A DNA stretch of 64,000 bases, taken from contig CAUYLG010033023.1 of assembly GCA_963573385.1 (NCBI GenBank), positions 1 through 64,000 on the forward strand. The letters run 5' to 3'. The notes under the pieces were generated by a model. It ran no database searches. It was not told the origin of the DNA and worked only from the letters and a program-made list of their open reading frames with translations. Origin of the DNA: Cacajao melanocephalus. Taxonomy: Eukaryota; Chordata; Mammalia; Primates; Pitheciidae. Of the stretch, positions 22,191 through 33,579 are shown one piece after another (position 1 is the stretch's first letter; every line of letters begins with the position of its first letter). The translations under genes and the position numbers were made by a program.

Positions 22191-25100
22191 AAAAATCTGA
22201 AGGTATAAAAGCCACTGGTAAAATTAAATTTGTAGAAAAATCTAGAATACTCAAATACCATAATTGTAGTGTGCACTCTTCTCATGATTCTAGTAGAAAG
22301 GCTAGTAGATAAGTCTATCAAAACCAGTAATACCTACAACCTGTTAAGAGAAAGGAAATATACAATATGTAAATTGAGACAACATAAAGTCAAAATGGAG
22401 GAGAAACAGTTAAAATGTAGAGGGTTTCATTTTTACATTTTCTTTGTGATCTAAGATAAATTCTCATCTCTTTAAAATAATTTGTTTTATTTATAAGTTG
22501 TTTTTTGTCAGCCTCATGGTAATCACAACAGATCTATGATAGATTTGCTAAACATAAATGACAAAAAATAAAAACATGCTACTAGAGAAAATCACGTAAC
22601 CACAGAGAAAGACAATAAGAAAGCAGGAAGGGAAAAGAGGAGTTAAAAAAACAACCAGAAAATAAGCAACAAAAATGTCAGTATTACTCATCAATAATAA
22701 TGCTAACTGTAAATTTAGACTCAATTCTCCAATGAAAAGGCATAGAGTGGCTGAATGGATGCAGAAAAAAGACCTAACTATATGCTGCCTACAAGAAACC
22801 CACTTCACGTATAAGGAAAGGATACACATAGGCTGAAAGTGAAGAGGTAAAAAATATTCAATGCAACTGAAAACCAAGAAGGAGCAGGAGTAGTTATACT
22901 TAAATAGAATAGACTGTAAGTAAAAGACTGTAAAAAGAGACAAAGGAGATCACTATATAATCATGGAGTCAATTTATACTTACAACAATTATAAATATCT
23001 AGGCAGTAACACCAAATCTCTCAATTATATAAAGCAAACATTAATAGATCTAAAGAGAGAGATAGAATGCAATACAATAATAGTAGGGGACTTTAACACT
23101 CCATTGTCAGTAATGTACAGAGCATCCAGACAAAAAATCAACAAAGCAACTGTGAAGTTAAACTATACACTAGATTGAATAGCCCTAACTGATGTTTACA
23201 GAACATTTCCCTCAACTGCTGCAGAATACACATCCTTTTCATCAGCACATGGAACATTTTCCAAAACAGGTTACAGTTTAGGTTGGAAAACAAGCCTGTA
23301 CAAGTTTAAAAATGTAGAAATCATATTAATTATCTTCTCTGATTACAATGGAAGAAAACTAGAAATCAATAACAAGAGAAACTTTGCAAAATACACAAAC
23401 ACATGGAAATTAAACATGTTCCTGAACAACCAATGAGTCAATGAAGAAATTAAGAAGGAAATTTAACATTCCTTAAAATAAATAAAAATGGAAAATACAA
23501 CATACAGGATTTATGGGATATGGCAAAAACAGTACTGAGGGGAACATTTATAGCAATAAATGCCTACATCAGCAAAGTAGAAAGACTTCAAATAAATAAT
23601 CCAATGATATACCTGAATAGAAAAGCATGAGCAAACGAAACCCAAGATTAGTGAAAGGAAAAAAATGAATAATATCAGAGCAGAAATAAATAAAACTGAG
23701 ATCAAAATACAGAAGATTAACAAAACAAAAAAATTGGTTTTCTGAAATGATAAACAAAATTGACAAACTTTAGATAGACTAAGAAAAAAAAAAGACCGAA
23801 AACCCAAATAAACAAAATCAAAAACAAAAATGGAGATATAACAGAGACCAAAGAGGTACAAAAAAATATCACTAGAGACTATTATGAACAACTACATGCC
23901 AACAAACAGGAAAACCCAGAAGAAATGGATAAATTCCTGAACACATACAACCTACCAAAATTGAACAATGAAGAAATAGAAAACCTCAACAAACCAATAA
24001 TGAATAATTAGATCAAAGCCATAATAAAAAAGTCTCCCACCAAAGGAAATGCCAGGACTGCAGAATTACAGCAAACATTTAAAGACAAATTAATACCAAT
24101 TTTCAAACTCTTCCAAAAAAATTGAATGGAAGTGAATACTTCCAGATTCATTCTATGAGTCTGACATTGCCCCAATAACAAAACCAGGCAAGGACACAAC
24201 CAAAAAAAAAAAGAAAAAAAGAAAAAAGAGAGAAAACTACAGGCCAATATCATTGATGAATAGAGATGCAGTAATCCTCAACAAATTACAAGCAAGCAGA
24301 ACTCAACAGCACGTTAAAAAGATCATTTGCCAGGATCAAGTGAGATTCATCCCAGGAATGCAATGATAGTTCAACATATGCAAATCAATAAATGTGACAC
24401 CTTACATTAAAAAAACCAAGAACAAAGCCATATTATTTCAATAGATGTTAAAAAATTATTTCATTAAATTTAACATTATTTTATGATTAAAACCTTCAAC
24501 AAACTAGATAGAGAAGGAGCATACTTCAAAATAATAAAGGCCATCTATGAGAAATCCATAGCTAACATCACACTGAATAGAAAAAAATGAGAGCCTTTTC
24601 TTTAAGATATGGAACAAGAAAACATACCTAGTGTCACTGCTTTTATTCAACATAATACTGGAAGTCCTGGGCAGAGCAATCAGAGAAAAGAAGGAAATAA
24701 AGGGCATCCAAATTGGTAAGAAAGAAGTCAAGTTAGCCTCATTTGCTGAAGACATGACTGTATGCTTAGACAAACATAAAGATTCCACCAATAAACAGTT
24801 ACTTTCATAAAGGAATTCAGCCAAGTTGCAGAATTCAAAATCAACCTACAAAAATTAGTGGCATTTAAATCTGTGAACAGCTAACAATCTGAAAAAAAAT
24901 CAAGATAATTATCCCATGTATAATAGCTATGAAGAATATAAAATATCTAGAAATTAATTTAATCAAAGAAGAGAAAGATCTATAAAAAGTAAAACATGAA
25001 ACACTGATGAAAGAAATTGAAGACAGGACACACAAAAAAATAAAAAGGTATTTTATGCTCATGGATCAAGAATTAGTGTTGTTAAATAAAAATTCTGCGC

Positions 25101-25799
25101 AAAGCAATTTTCTCAATACAATACCAATGTCATTTTTCAAAGAAACAAAATAACTCTAAAATTTATATGGACCCACAAAAAATGCCAAATAGTCAAAGCA
25201 ATTCTGAGCAAACAGAATGAAGGAGGATACATCACACTCTTGACATAGACCAGTTGGACAGAATAGAAAAGCTAAATATAAAGCTAAATATAAATACATG
25301 CATTTATAAGCCAATTCATTTTTAACAAAGGCACCAAAACATAGAATGAGGAAAGAATAGTCTCTCCAATAACTGGTGCTGGGAAAACTGGTTAACCATA
25401 TGCAGAAGAATGAAACTAGATCCCCATCTCTCACTTGTATACCAAAATCAAATAAAAATGGATTTAAGACTTCAACCTAAAACTGGAAATTCTGAAACTA
25501 CTAGCAGAAAACACTGAGCCAATGCTCTGGGGCATTAGTCTGGGGAAAATATTTTGTGAAAGATCTGAAAAACAAAGACAAACAAAGCAAAAATTGACAA
25601 ATGCGATTACATCAATTTGAAAAGCTTCTGTTCAGCAAACGATACAGTGAACAAAGTAAAAAGACAACCTGCAAAATGGGGGAAAATATTTACAAACTAT
25701 TCATCTGATAAGGGATTAATAACCAGAATATATAAGGAACTCCAACACCTCAATAGCAAAAAAAAAAAATCAATTAAAAATAGGCAAGTTGGCTGAATA

Positions 25800-26320
25800 C
25801 ATATTAGTTAGGTTTCTTTAGAAGGACAGGACTAATAGATATGAAAGAGAGTTTATTAAGGAGTGTTGACTCACACAATCACAAGGCAAAGTCCCACAAT
25901 CAGCCATCTGCAAGCTGAGGAGCAAAGAAGCCCGTCTGAGTCCCAAAACCTCAAAAGTAGTAGAGCTGACAGTGTGGCGGCTGAAGGCTCGGCCGAGAGC
26001 CCCTGATGTAGGTCTAAGAGTCCAAAAGCTGAAGAATTTGGAGATCAATGTTTGAGGGCAGGAAGCATTCAGCACGGGAGAAAGATGCAGCCTGGAAGAC
26101 TCAGCCAGTCTAGTCCTTCCACATTCCTCTGCCAGCTTTTATCCTAGCTTCATTGGCACCTGTCTAGATGGTTCCCACCCAGATTGAGGGTGGGTCTGCC
26201 TTTCCCAGTCCACTAACTCAAATGTTAATCTCCTTTGGCAACACCCTCACAGACACTCCCACAAACAATATTTTGCATCCTTCAGTCCAATCAATTGACA
26301 TTCAATATTAACTATCACAA
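25800..26320 (-). mobile_element. MLT2-type solo LTR inserted in L1M
   Basis: Reading on the minus strand, it starts TGTGATAGTTAATATTGAAT, has a TATA-like ATAAAAG and an AATAAA near its 3' end, and finishes in 'aactaatatg'. L1M ORF2 continues on both sides without loss: 'ctgaata' on the left and 'tggatatctc' on the right give an imperfect 5-bp target duplication (GAATA/GGATA). The GC-richer 25970-26010 lies in its centre. Confidence 0.75.
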
Positions 26321-26520
26321 TGGATATCTCTTAAAAGAAGACATACAAATGACCAACAGTTATAGGAAAAAATGCTCAACATTACTAATCATCAGAAATG
26401 CAAATCAAAACCGCAATATCATCTCATTGGTTAAAATGGCTTTTATCAAAAGGCATGCAATAACTGACATGTAATTCTGGTGAGGATGTGGAGAAAGGTG
26501 AACACATTTACTGTTGTGGT

Positions 26521-26840
<320 letters not shown>

Positions 26841-27533
26841 GTACAGCCATTATAGAAAGCTGTAAGCAGTTTCTTCCTAAACTAAAAACAGAACTACCAT
26901 ATGATATAGGATTTCTACTACTGAGAGAAAAGGAAAATCAATATACCAAAGAGATATCTACCTATCTGTTCATTGCGCCACTAATCACAATAGCTAAAAT
27001 GTAGTATCAATTTAAGTACCCAAAAATGAATGAATGGATTGAAAATTGTGGTATATATACACAGTGGAACGTTATTCAGTCACAAAAAGATAAAATCCTG
27101 TCATTTGTAGCAATATGGATGGAACTGGAGACTGTTAGGTTGTAAAGAAACTCAGACATAGAAAGACAAATATTGCATGTGCTCACTCACCTGTGGGAGC
27201 TAAAAAAGTGCATCTAATGCAAATAGAAAGTAGGTTGGTGACTGGAGAAGAGGAAGGGAATAAGGAAGGGGAAATAAAGAGTATGATTAATGGCTACAAA
27301 TATATAGTCTATTGTTAGAAATAATATCTAATATTTAATAGATCAGGATGGCAGCTATAGTTTATAACATGTATTGTATAGTTCAAAAAAGCTAGAAGAG
27401 AATAATTTGAATATTTCAGCATAAAGAAATATTTAAGATGATAGATATCCCAATCACACTGATTTAATTTTTACAAATTCTGTAAATGTATCAAATTATC
27501 AGATGTACCCACAAAAAGAAAAGAAAAGATAAT

Positions 27534-27903
27534 TGACATGGTTCACCTCTGTGTCCCCACCCAAATCTCATCTAGAACTGTAATCCCCACATCTTGAGAG
27601 AGGGACCTGCTCAGAAGTTATTTGATCATGGGGGCAGTTTCCCCCATTTGTTCTTATGGTAGTGAGGAAGTTCTCATGAGAGTTGACGGTTTTAAACTGT
27701 GGAACTTCCTCTTTCTCTCTTTCTCTTTCTTTCTCTTGCCACCGAGTAAGACATGCCTTGCTTTCCCTTTACCTTCCACTGTGATTTTGTTTCCTAAGGC
27801 CTCCTCAGCCATGCAGAACTGTGGGTCAATTAAACCACTTTTCTTTCTAAATTGCCCAGTCTCAGGTAGTATTGTTATAGCTGTGTGAAAATTGACTGGT
27901 ACA
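27534..27903 (+). mobile_element. MST/THE1-type solo LTR
   Basis: It starts TGACATGGTTCACC and ends ACTGGTACA, with the standard MaLR LTR landmarks and a CT-rich insertion (27707-27738). It sits between the A-rich end of one L1M and the 5'-truncated start of another. The flanking 5-mers ATAAT and ATGAT look like a mutated target duplication. Confidence 0.88.
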
Positions 27904-28071
27904 ATGATTGACGTTATTAGCCATTAGAGAAATGCAAATCATAACCACAATGAGATACTACTTCATACCCAGTAGAATGGCTAAAATTTTAAAAATGGGT
28001 AGCATGTTGACAGGGCTGTGGCAAAATTAGAAGCCTTATACACTTTTGGTGGGAATATAAAATGGTATATC

Positions 28072-28135
28072 TATTAGGTTTGTACAAAAGCAATTGCTGT
28101 TTTTGCCATTACTTTCCATGAAAAAATGACAATTA
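28072..28135 (+). mobile_element. MADE1 mariner MITE, left half
   Basis: It starts TTAGGTTTGTACAAAAGCAA, the terminal inverted repeat of MADE1, preceded by a TA target dinucleotide (28072-28073). It is cut at about 28135 by the inserted L1. Its partner half is at 29255-29288. Confidence 0.85.
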
Positions 28136-29254
28136 TATATATATATATTAAATATATATATTTAATTGTACTTTAGGATACACGTACAGATCATGCAGGA
28201 TTGTTGCATAGGTACATACATGGCAAGGTGGTTCGATGCCTCCATCCCCCATTACCTATATCTGGCATTTCTCCCCATGTTATCTCTCTGTAACTTCCCC
28301 ACACCTTTCTGACCCTCTCCTAGCCTCCCCAGCAGACCCCTGTGTGTGATGCTCCCCTCCTTGTGTCCATGTGTTCTCATTGTTTAACACCCACCTATGA
28401 GTGACAACATGCAGTGTTTGATTTTCTGTTCTTGTGTCAATTTGCTGAGAATGATGATTTCCAGATTCATCCATGTCCCTACAAAGGACACAAACTCATC
28501 GTTTTTTATGGCTACATAGTATTCCATGGTGTATATGTGCCACATTTTCCTTGTCCAGTCTATCATCACTGGGCTTTTGGGTTGGTTCCAGGTCTTTGCT
28601 ATTGTAAGCAGTGCCACAATGAACATACATGTGCATGTGTTTTTATAATAGAACAATTTAAAATCCTTTGGATATATACCCAGTAATGGGATTGCTATTT
28701 CTATTTCTAGGTCCTTGAGGAATTTCCACACTGTCTTCCGCAATGGTTGAACTAATTTACACTACCATGAACAGTGTAAAACTGTTCCTATTTCTCCACA
28801 TCCTCTCCAGCATCTGTTGTCTCCAGATTTTTTAGTGATCGCCATTCTAACTTGTGTGAGATGGTATCTCAATACGGTTTTGATTTACATTTCTCTAATG
28901 ACCAGTGATGATGAGCATTTTTTCATATGTTTGTTGGCCTCATGTATGTCTTCTTTGGAAAAGTGTCTGTTCATATCTGTCACCCACTTTTGAAGGGGTT
29001 TGTTTGTTTTTTTCTTGTAAATGTGCTTTAGTTTTTTGTAGATTCTGGGTCTTAGCCCTTTGTTGGATGGGTAGACTGCAAAAATTTTTTCCCATTCTGT
29101 TGGTTGCCAGTTCACTCCAATGATTGTTTCTTTTGCTGTACAGAAGCTCTGGAGTTAAATTAGATCCCATTTGTCTATTTTGGCTTGTGTTGCCAATGCT
29201 TTTGGTGTTTTAGTCATGAAGTCCTTGCCTATGCCTATGTTCTGAATGATTTTG
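28136..29254 (-). mobile_element. 5'-truncated L1 inserted into MADE1
   Basis: The 3' 1.1 kb of a primate L1 on the minus strand: an A-rich tail degenerate to a TA microsatellite (28134-28160), the 3' UTR, and ORF2 from about codon 1020 to the end. Flanks 28120-28135 and 29255-29269 (GAAAA..TG.CAATTA) form an imperfect target-site duplication made of MADE1 sequence. The open frames 28384-28743 and 28885-29170 are pieces of its ORF2. Confidence 0.9.
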
Positions 29255-29288
29255 GAAAAGTGGCAATTACTTTTGAACCAGCCTAATA
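29255..29288 (+). mobile_element. MADE1 mariner MITE, right half
   Basis: GGCAATTACTTTTGAACCAG followed by CCTAA is the right terminal inverted repeat of MADE1, ending before a TA dinucleotide (29287-29288). L1M resumes directly after it. Confidence 0.8.
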
Positions 29289-29890
29289 CTTAGGAAAACA
29301 ATCTTGGAGTTGTTCAAAAGGTTAAAGATAGAGCTACCATATAACATATTAATTTCCCTTCTAGTTATATACCCAAAAGAAATAAAAATTTATGCCCACA
29401 CAAAGAGTTGTACATAAATATTTACAATTGTTTATTGTAACCAAAATGTGGAAAAATCTTAAAGTCCTCCAACTGATAAATTGATAAACAAATATAGTAT
29501 ATTCATGCAGTGGAATATTATTCACTCTTAATATGTAATGAAGTATGGACACGTGCTACAACATGGATGAAACTTGAACACATTATGCTAAGTGAAAGAA
29601 ACAAATGACAAAAGACCATAGTAGATAATTCAATTCATACAAAATGTCTAGAACAGGGAAATCTATATATAGTCAAAGTAGATTAGTGGTTGCTTAGGGC
29701 TGGAAAAAGGCATAGGGTAAGAGGAAAGGAATACTTAAGGTTATAGGGTTTCTTCTTAGGTGATGAAAATATTTGAAAACTGACTCTGAGAATGCATATA
29801 TATATCTGTGAACATACTGAAGGCAATTCAATTGTATACTTTAAAAGGATGAATGTAATTGTGAATTATATATTAATAAAGCTGTCTTAA

Positions 29891-31124
29891 ATGTGACATA
29901 ATAAATAAGATTTACATAGAAAGTATAAGTGAAGACAAGACGCTTTTGAGACATTGTTCAGTTATTTCTCAACATGACTTCTGGTATTATACAAAGAGGT
30001 AAATTTGACCAGCTAATCACCAAGTGTAGGGCACTCAACTTGACTTGAGGGTAATAAAATCAGATGGTGATAGATCACATTAGAAACGTTATTGCCAGGA
30101 AATTTCTCAAACACAGCTTCTGTAATCAGTGACCCATTTTCAAGATGAATAAGGTGACACAACGCTTGAGTTGGCAAAGAGATGTGGTTATCAAGATGTG
30201 AGATGCAGCTAAGACAATTTTGATTATTTTTAGTGGCTATTCATAATCAAGAAAGCTTTCTTCCTCCCTGTGATATTAATTTACATTCAATATAGTGTCT
30301 TGACCAAGAATTTTAATTTTTTTTCCAAGACACACATGGATTGCATTGACATTTACTATTTTTTTTTATTCTTGAGGAAAAATATGAAACCATAAGAAAC
30401 AAGAGAAATGAACTAGCATGATCTACATGGTGACATAATTAGGGGTGGGTTTATATTTCTTTATAAACATAAAATGGTTTCTAAAGAAGATTATGGTTAA
30501 TATTAAAAGATCAGTTGTAGAGGAAAATTTGAAAGATTTTTACTTTTATGGTTATATCTGTCAGTTTGTGTAGTCTGTTCGTTGATGAGAGCACTTAGAA
30601 CTGGTAATGTATTAATACCATCTTTTAAGAATTCTATCATTCTCATGGCTATTTGATATTGTGTGGTTAAGCATTATTCTAATATCTTAAGATGAAGAGT
30701 CAGTGGTAGGAAACAAGAATTTTGTTTCAGGAACATTCTACCACAGGCCTGGAAGTCACTACTGTTTGACAGTCTAAAAAGCATCATCAAGCAGACAAGT
30801 TAAATGCCAGTTGTCCTTTTTCTATCTGGTCTAAAGAGGCTAACCAATGATTGTATTTGTGGGAGAAAAAAAGAAATTTGAAAAAACATACGAAAATTTG
30901 AAGGTATTTTTGTTGTGTTTGTTCTTGTTTTAACAATTTATGTTTTGGGCACTTTTTTGCACAAGTACAAGTAGCATTGTGCTAAAATTTGGATGTATTC
31001 CTAAATATTTCTAGAATTCATTATTCATTCTACTCTTCATTCAACCTAGCAAGTTTTTCTTGAAGCATTGGAAAATTCTGAATAAAAGTTGCTGATTTTG
31101 AACTGCCTCTTCAAAAGTAACATT
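29891..31124. other. Intergenic DNA, no recognised element
   Basis: AT-rich sequence of 1.2 kb. I recognise no gene or repeat. Confidence 0.4.
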
Positions 31125-31408
31125 GCTTTATTTATTTATTTTTAATTTTAAAAATGTTCGTGGGTATATAGTAGGTGAATATATTTATGGGGTGCATAAA
31201 ATATTTTGATATAGGCATGCAATGTAAAGTAAGCACATCATAGGGTATGGGTTCTCCATTGCTCAAGCATTTATCCTTTGAGTTGCAAGAAATCCAGTTA
31301 CACTCTTTATTTTTATGTGTATGCTATTGTGCTATCAAATAGTACATCTCATTCATCCTTTCTAACTATTTTTTGTATCCATTAACTATCCCCACTTCCC
31401 CCACACGA
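31125..31408 (-). mobile_element. L1 3' UTR end (L1MA-like), minus strand
   Basis: The complement of an older L1 3' end, with the motifs 'gggtatatagtaggtgaata', 'aggcatgcaatg' and 'gctatcaaatag' and a TTTA-rich complement of the tail at 31125. It abuts L1M ORF1 sequence of the opposite orientation at 31408/31409. Confidence 0.78.
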
Positions 31409-33579
31409 TCCATTTTATCCCTGGAAAGCCTTCACAAGAAGGTGGGGTACAAACAAGCCCAGACAATGAAGACTACAATAAATGTCCAATTCTTCAACCT
31501 AGACACTGAAGAACATCTACTAGCATCAACACCACCCAGAAAAACATGACCTCACCAAATGAGCTAAATAAGCCACCAGGGTCCAATTCTTATGAAACAG
31601 AGATGTGTGAGCTTTTAGACAGAATTCAAAATAGGTGTGTGAAGGAAACTCAAAGAAATTCAAGATAATACAGAGAAGAAATTCAGAATCCTACATGGTG
31701 TGGTTTAGCTCTACATCCCCACCCAAATCTCCTCTTGAATTGTACTTCCGTAATTCCCATGTGTCTTGGGGGAAGCCCGGTGGGAAATAATTGAATCATG
31801 GCAGTGGTTTCCCCCATACTGTTCTTACGGTAGTAAATAAGTCTCCCGAGATCTGATGGTTTTATCAGGGATTTCCACTTTTGCATCTTTCCCAATCTCT
31901 CTTTGCCTGCTGCCATCCACATAAGACAGAACTCTTTCCTCCTTGCCTTCCACCATGATTATGAGGCTTCCCCAGTCATGTGGAACTGTAAATCCAATTA
32001 AACTTCTTTCTTTGTAAATTGCCCAGTCTCAGGTATGTCTTTATTAGCAGCATAAAAATGGACTAATGCAGTATACTGGTATCAGTAGAGTGGAACACTC
32101 TGAAAAGACACCTGAAAATGTATAATAACTTTGGAATTTGGTAACAGGCAGAGAATGGAATAGTTAGGAGGACTCAGAAAACAGGAAAATGTGGGAAAGT
32201 TTGGAATCCCCTAGACACTTGGTGAATGGCTTTGCCCAAAATGCTGATAGCAGTATGGACAATAAGGTCCAGGCTAAGGTGGTCTCAGATGGTGATGAGG
32301 AACCTGTTGGAAACTGGAGCAAATGTGACTCTTGTTATGTTTTAGCAAAGCCACTGGTGGCATTTTGCCCCTAGCTATTTGTGGAACTTGGAACTTGAGA
32401 GAGATGACATAGTATATCTGGCAGCAGAAATTTATATAAGCAACAAAGCCTTTAAGATGTGACTTGGGTGCTGTTAAAAGCATCCATTTTAAAAGGGAAG
32501 CAAGGCATGAAACTTTGAAAAATTTTCAGCCTAACAAGGTGATAGAAAAGGAAATCCCCTTTTCTGAGGAAAAACTCAAGCCAACTGCATACATTTGCAT
32601 AAGTAACCAGGAGCCAAATGTTAATCCCCTAGACAATGGGGAAAAGGTCTCCAGGGCATGTCAGATATCTTCATGGCAGCCCATCCCATCCTATGACTGA
32701 AGGCTTAGGAGGAAAAAGTGGTTTAGTGTGCCAGGACCAGAGTTCTTGAGCTGTGTGAAGCCTAGGAACTTAATACTCTGCATCCCAGCTGCTCCAGCCA
32801 TGGCTGAAAGAGGCCAAGGTACAGGGTTGTCTCAGATAACACTTTGAGCTGAGGACCTTTGAGTTAATGCTGAAATGAGTTAATGTTTGGGGTCTGTTAG
32901 GAAAATATGATTGGTTTTGAAATGTGAGGACATGAGATTTGGTAGGGGCCAGGATGGAGGGGAATGATATGGTTTGGCTCTGTGTGCCCACCCAAATCTC
33001 ATCTTGAATTCTACTCTCATAATTTATAATTTCCATATGTTGTGGGAGGGACCCAGTGGCAGATAGTTGAATCATGAGGGTGGTTTCCCCCATACTGTTC
33101 TCGTGGTTGTGAATAAGTCTCATGAGATCTGATGGTTTTATCAGAGGTTTCTGCTTTTGCATCTTCCTCATTCTCTCTTTGCCTGATGACATCCATGTAA
33201 GATTGGACTTGCTCCTCCTTGCCTTCTGCCATAATTGTGAGGCTTCCCCAGCCACATAGAACTCTAAGTCCAATTAAATCTCTTTCTTTTGTAAATTGCC
33301 CAGTCTCAGGTATGTCTTTATTAGTAGCATGAAAATGAACTAATACACTATTAAATAAATCTAACAAAAACATTGAAACAATTAAAAAGAATCAAACAGA
33401 CATTCTGGAGCTGAAAAAAATACAATTGGCATATTGAAGAATGCATGGGAGTATTTCAATAGCAGAATTCATCAAGTAGAAGAAAGAATTAGTGAGCCTG
33501 AAGGCAGTCTATTTAAAAATACGTGGTCAGAGGAGACAAAAGTAAAAAGAATAAAAAACAATAAAGCCTGCCTACAACA
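31409..33579 (+). mobile_element. L1M ORF1-region segments flanking a MaLR provirus
   Basis: 31409-31695 and 33348-33579 are consecutive pieces of an L1M 5' UTR/ORF1 region ('aattcaagataatacagag', 'gagctgaaaaaaatacaatt', 'gaattcatcaagtagaagaa'). The provirus 31696-33347 interrupts them. The tract is interrupted again by a second provirus at about 33580. Confidence 0.75.
31696..33347 (+). mobile_element. MaLR (MST/THE1-type) provirus with deleted interior
   Basis: Two full LTRs (31696-32070 and 32965-33347) in the same orientation bracket an 894-bp interior. Comparison with the neighbouring provirus (interior 1.51 kb) indicates about 0.6 kb missing near 32822, where the sequence jumps to the segment just before the 3' LTR. 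No protein is encoded. The flanks 'ctaca' and 'ctatt' may be a decayed 5-bp target duplication in L1M. Confidence 0.9.

Larger units (their letters stand above)
27904..29890 (+). mobile_element. 5'-truncated L1M, split by MADE1 and a younger L1
   Basis: The ORF2 C-terminal segment (27904-28071) resumes at 29289 and continues through the C-terminus and 3' UTR to about 29890. Splicing out 28074-29288 restores contiguous L1M sequence across 'aaaatggtatat' and 'cttaggaaaacaatc'. Confidence 0.85.

Noticed and set aside
22548..25434. Several hydrophobic minus-strand frames resembling membrane proteins
   Set aside because: They are antisense to A-rich L1M ORF2, whose complement translates into Phe/Leu/Ile-rich sequence.
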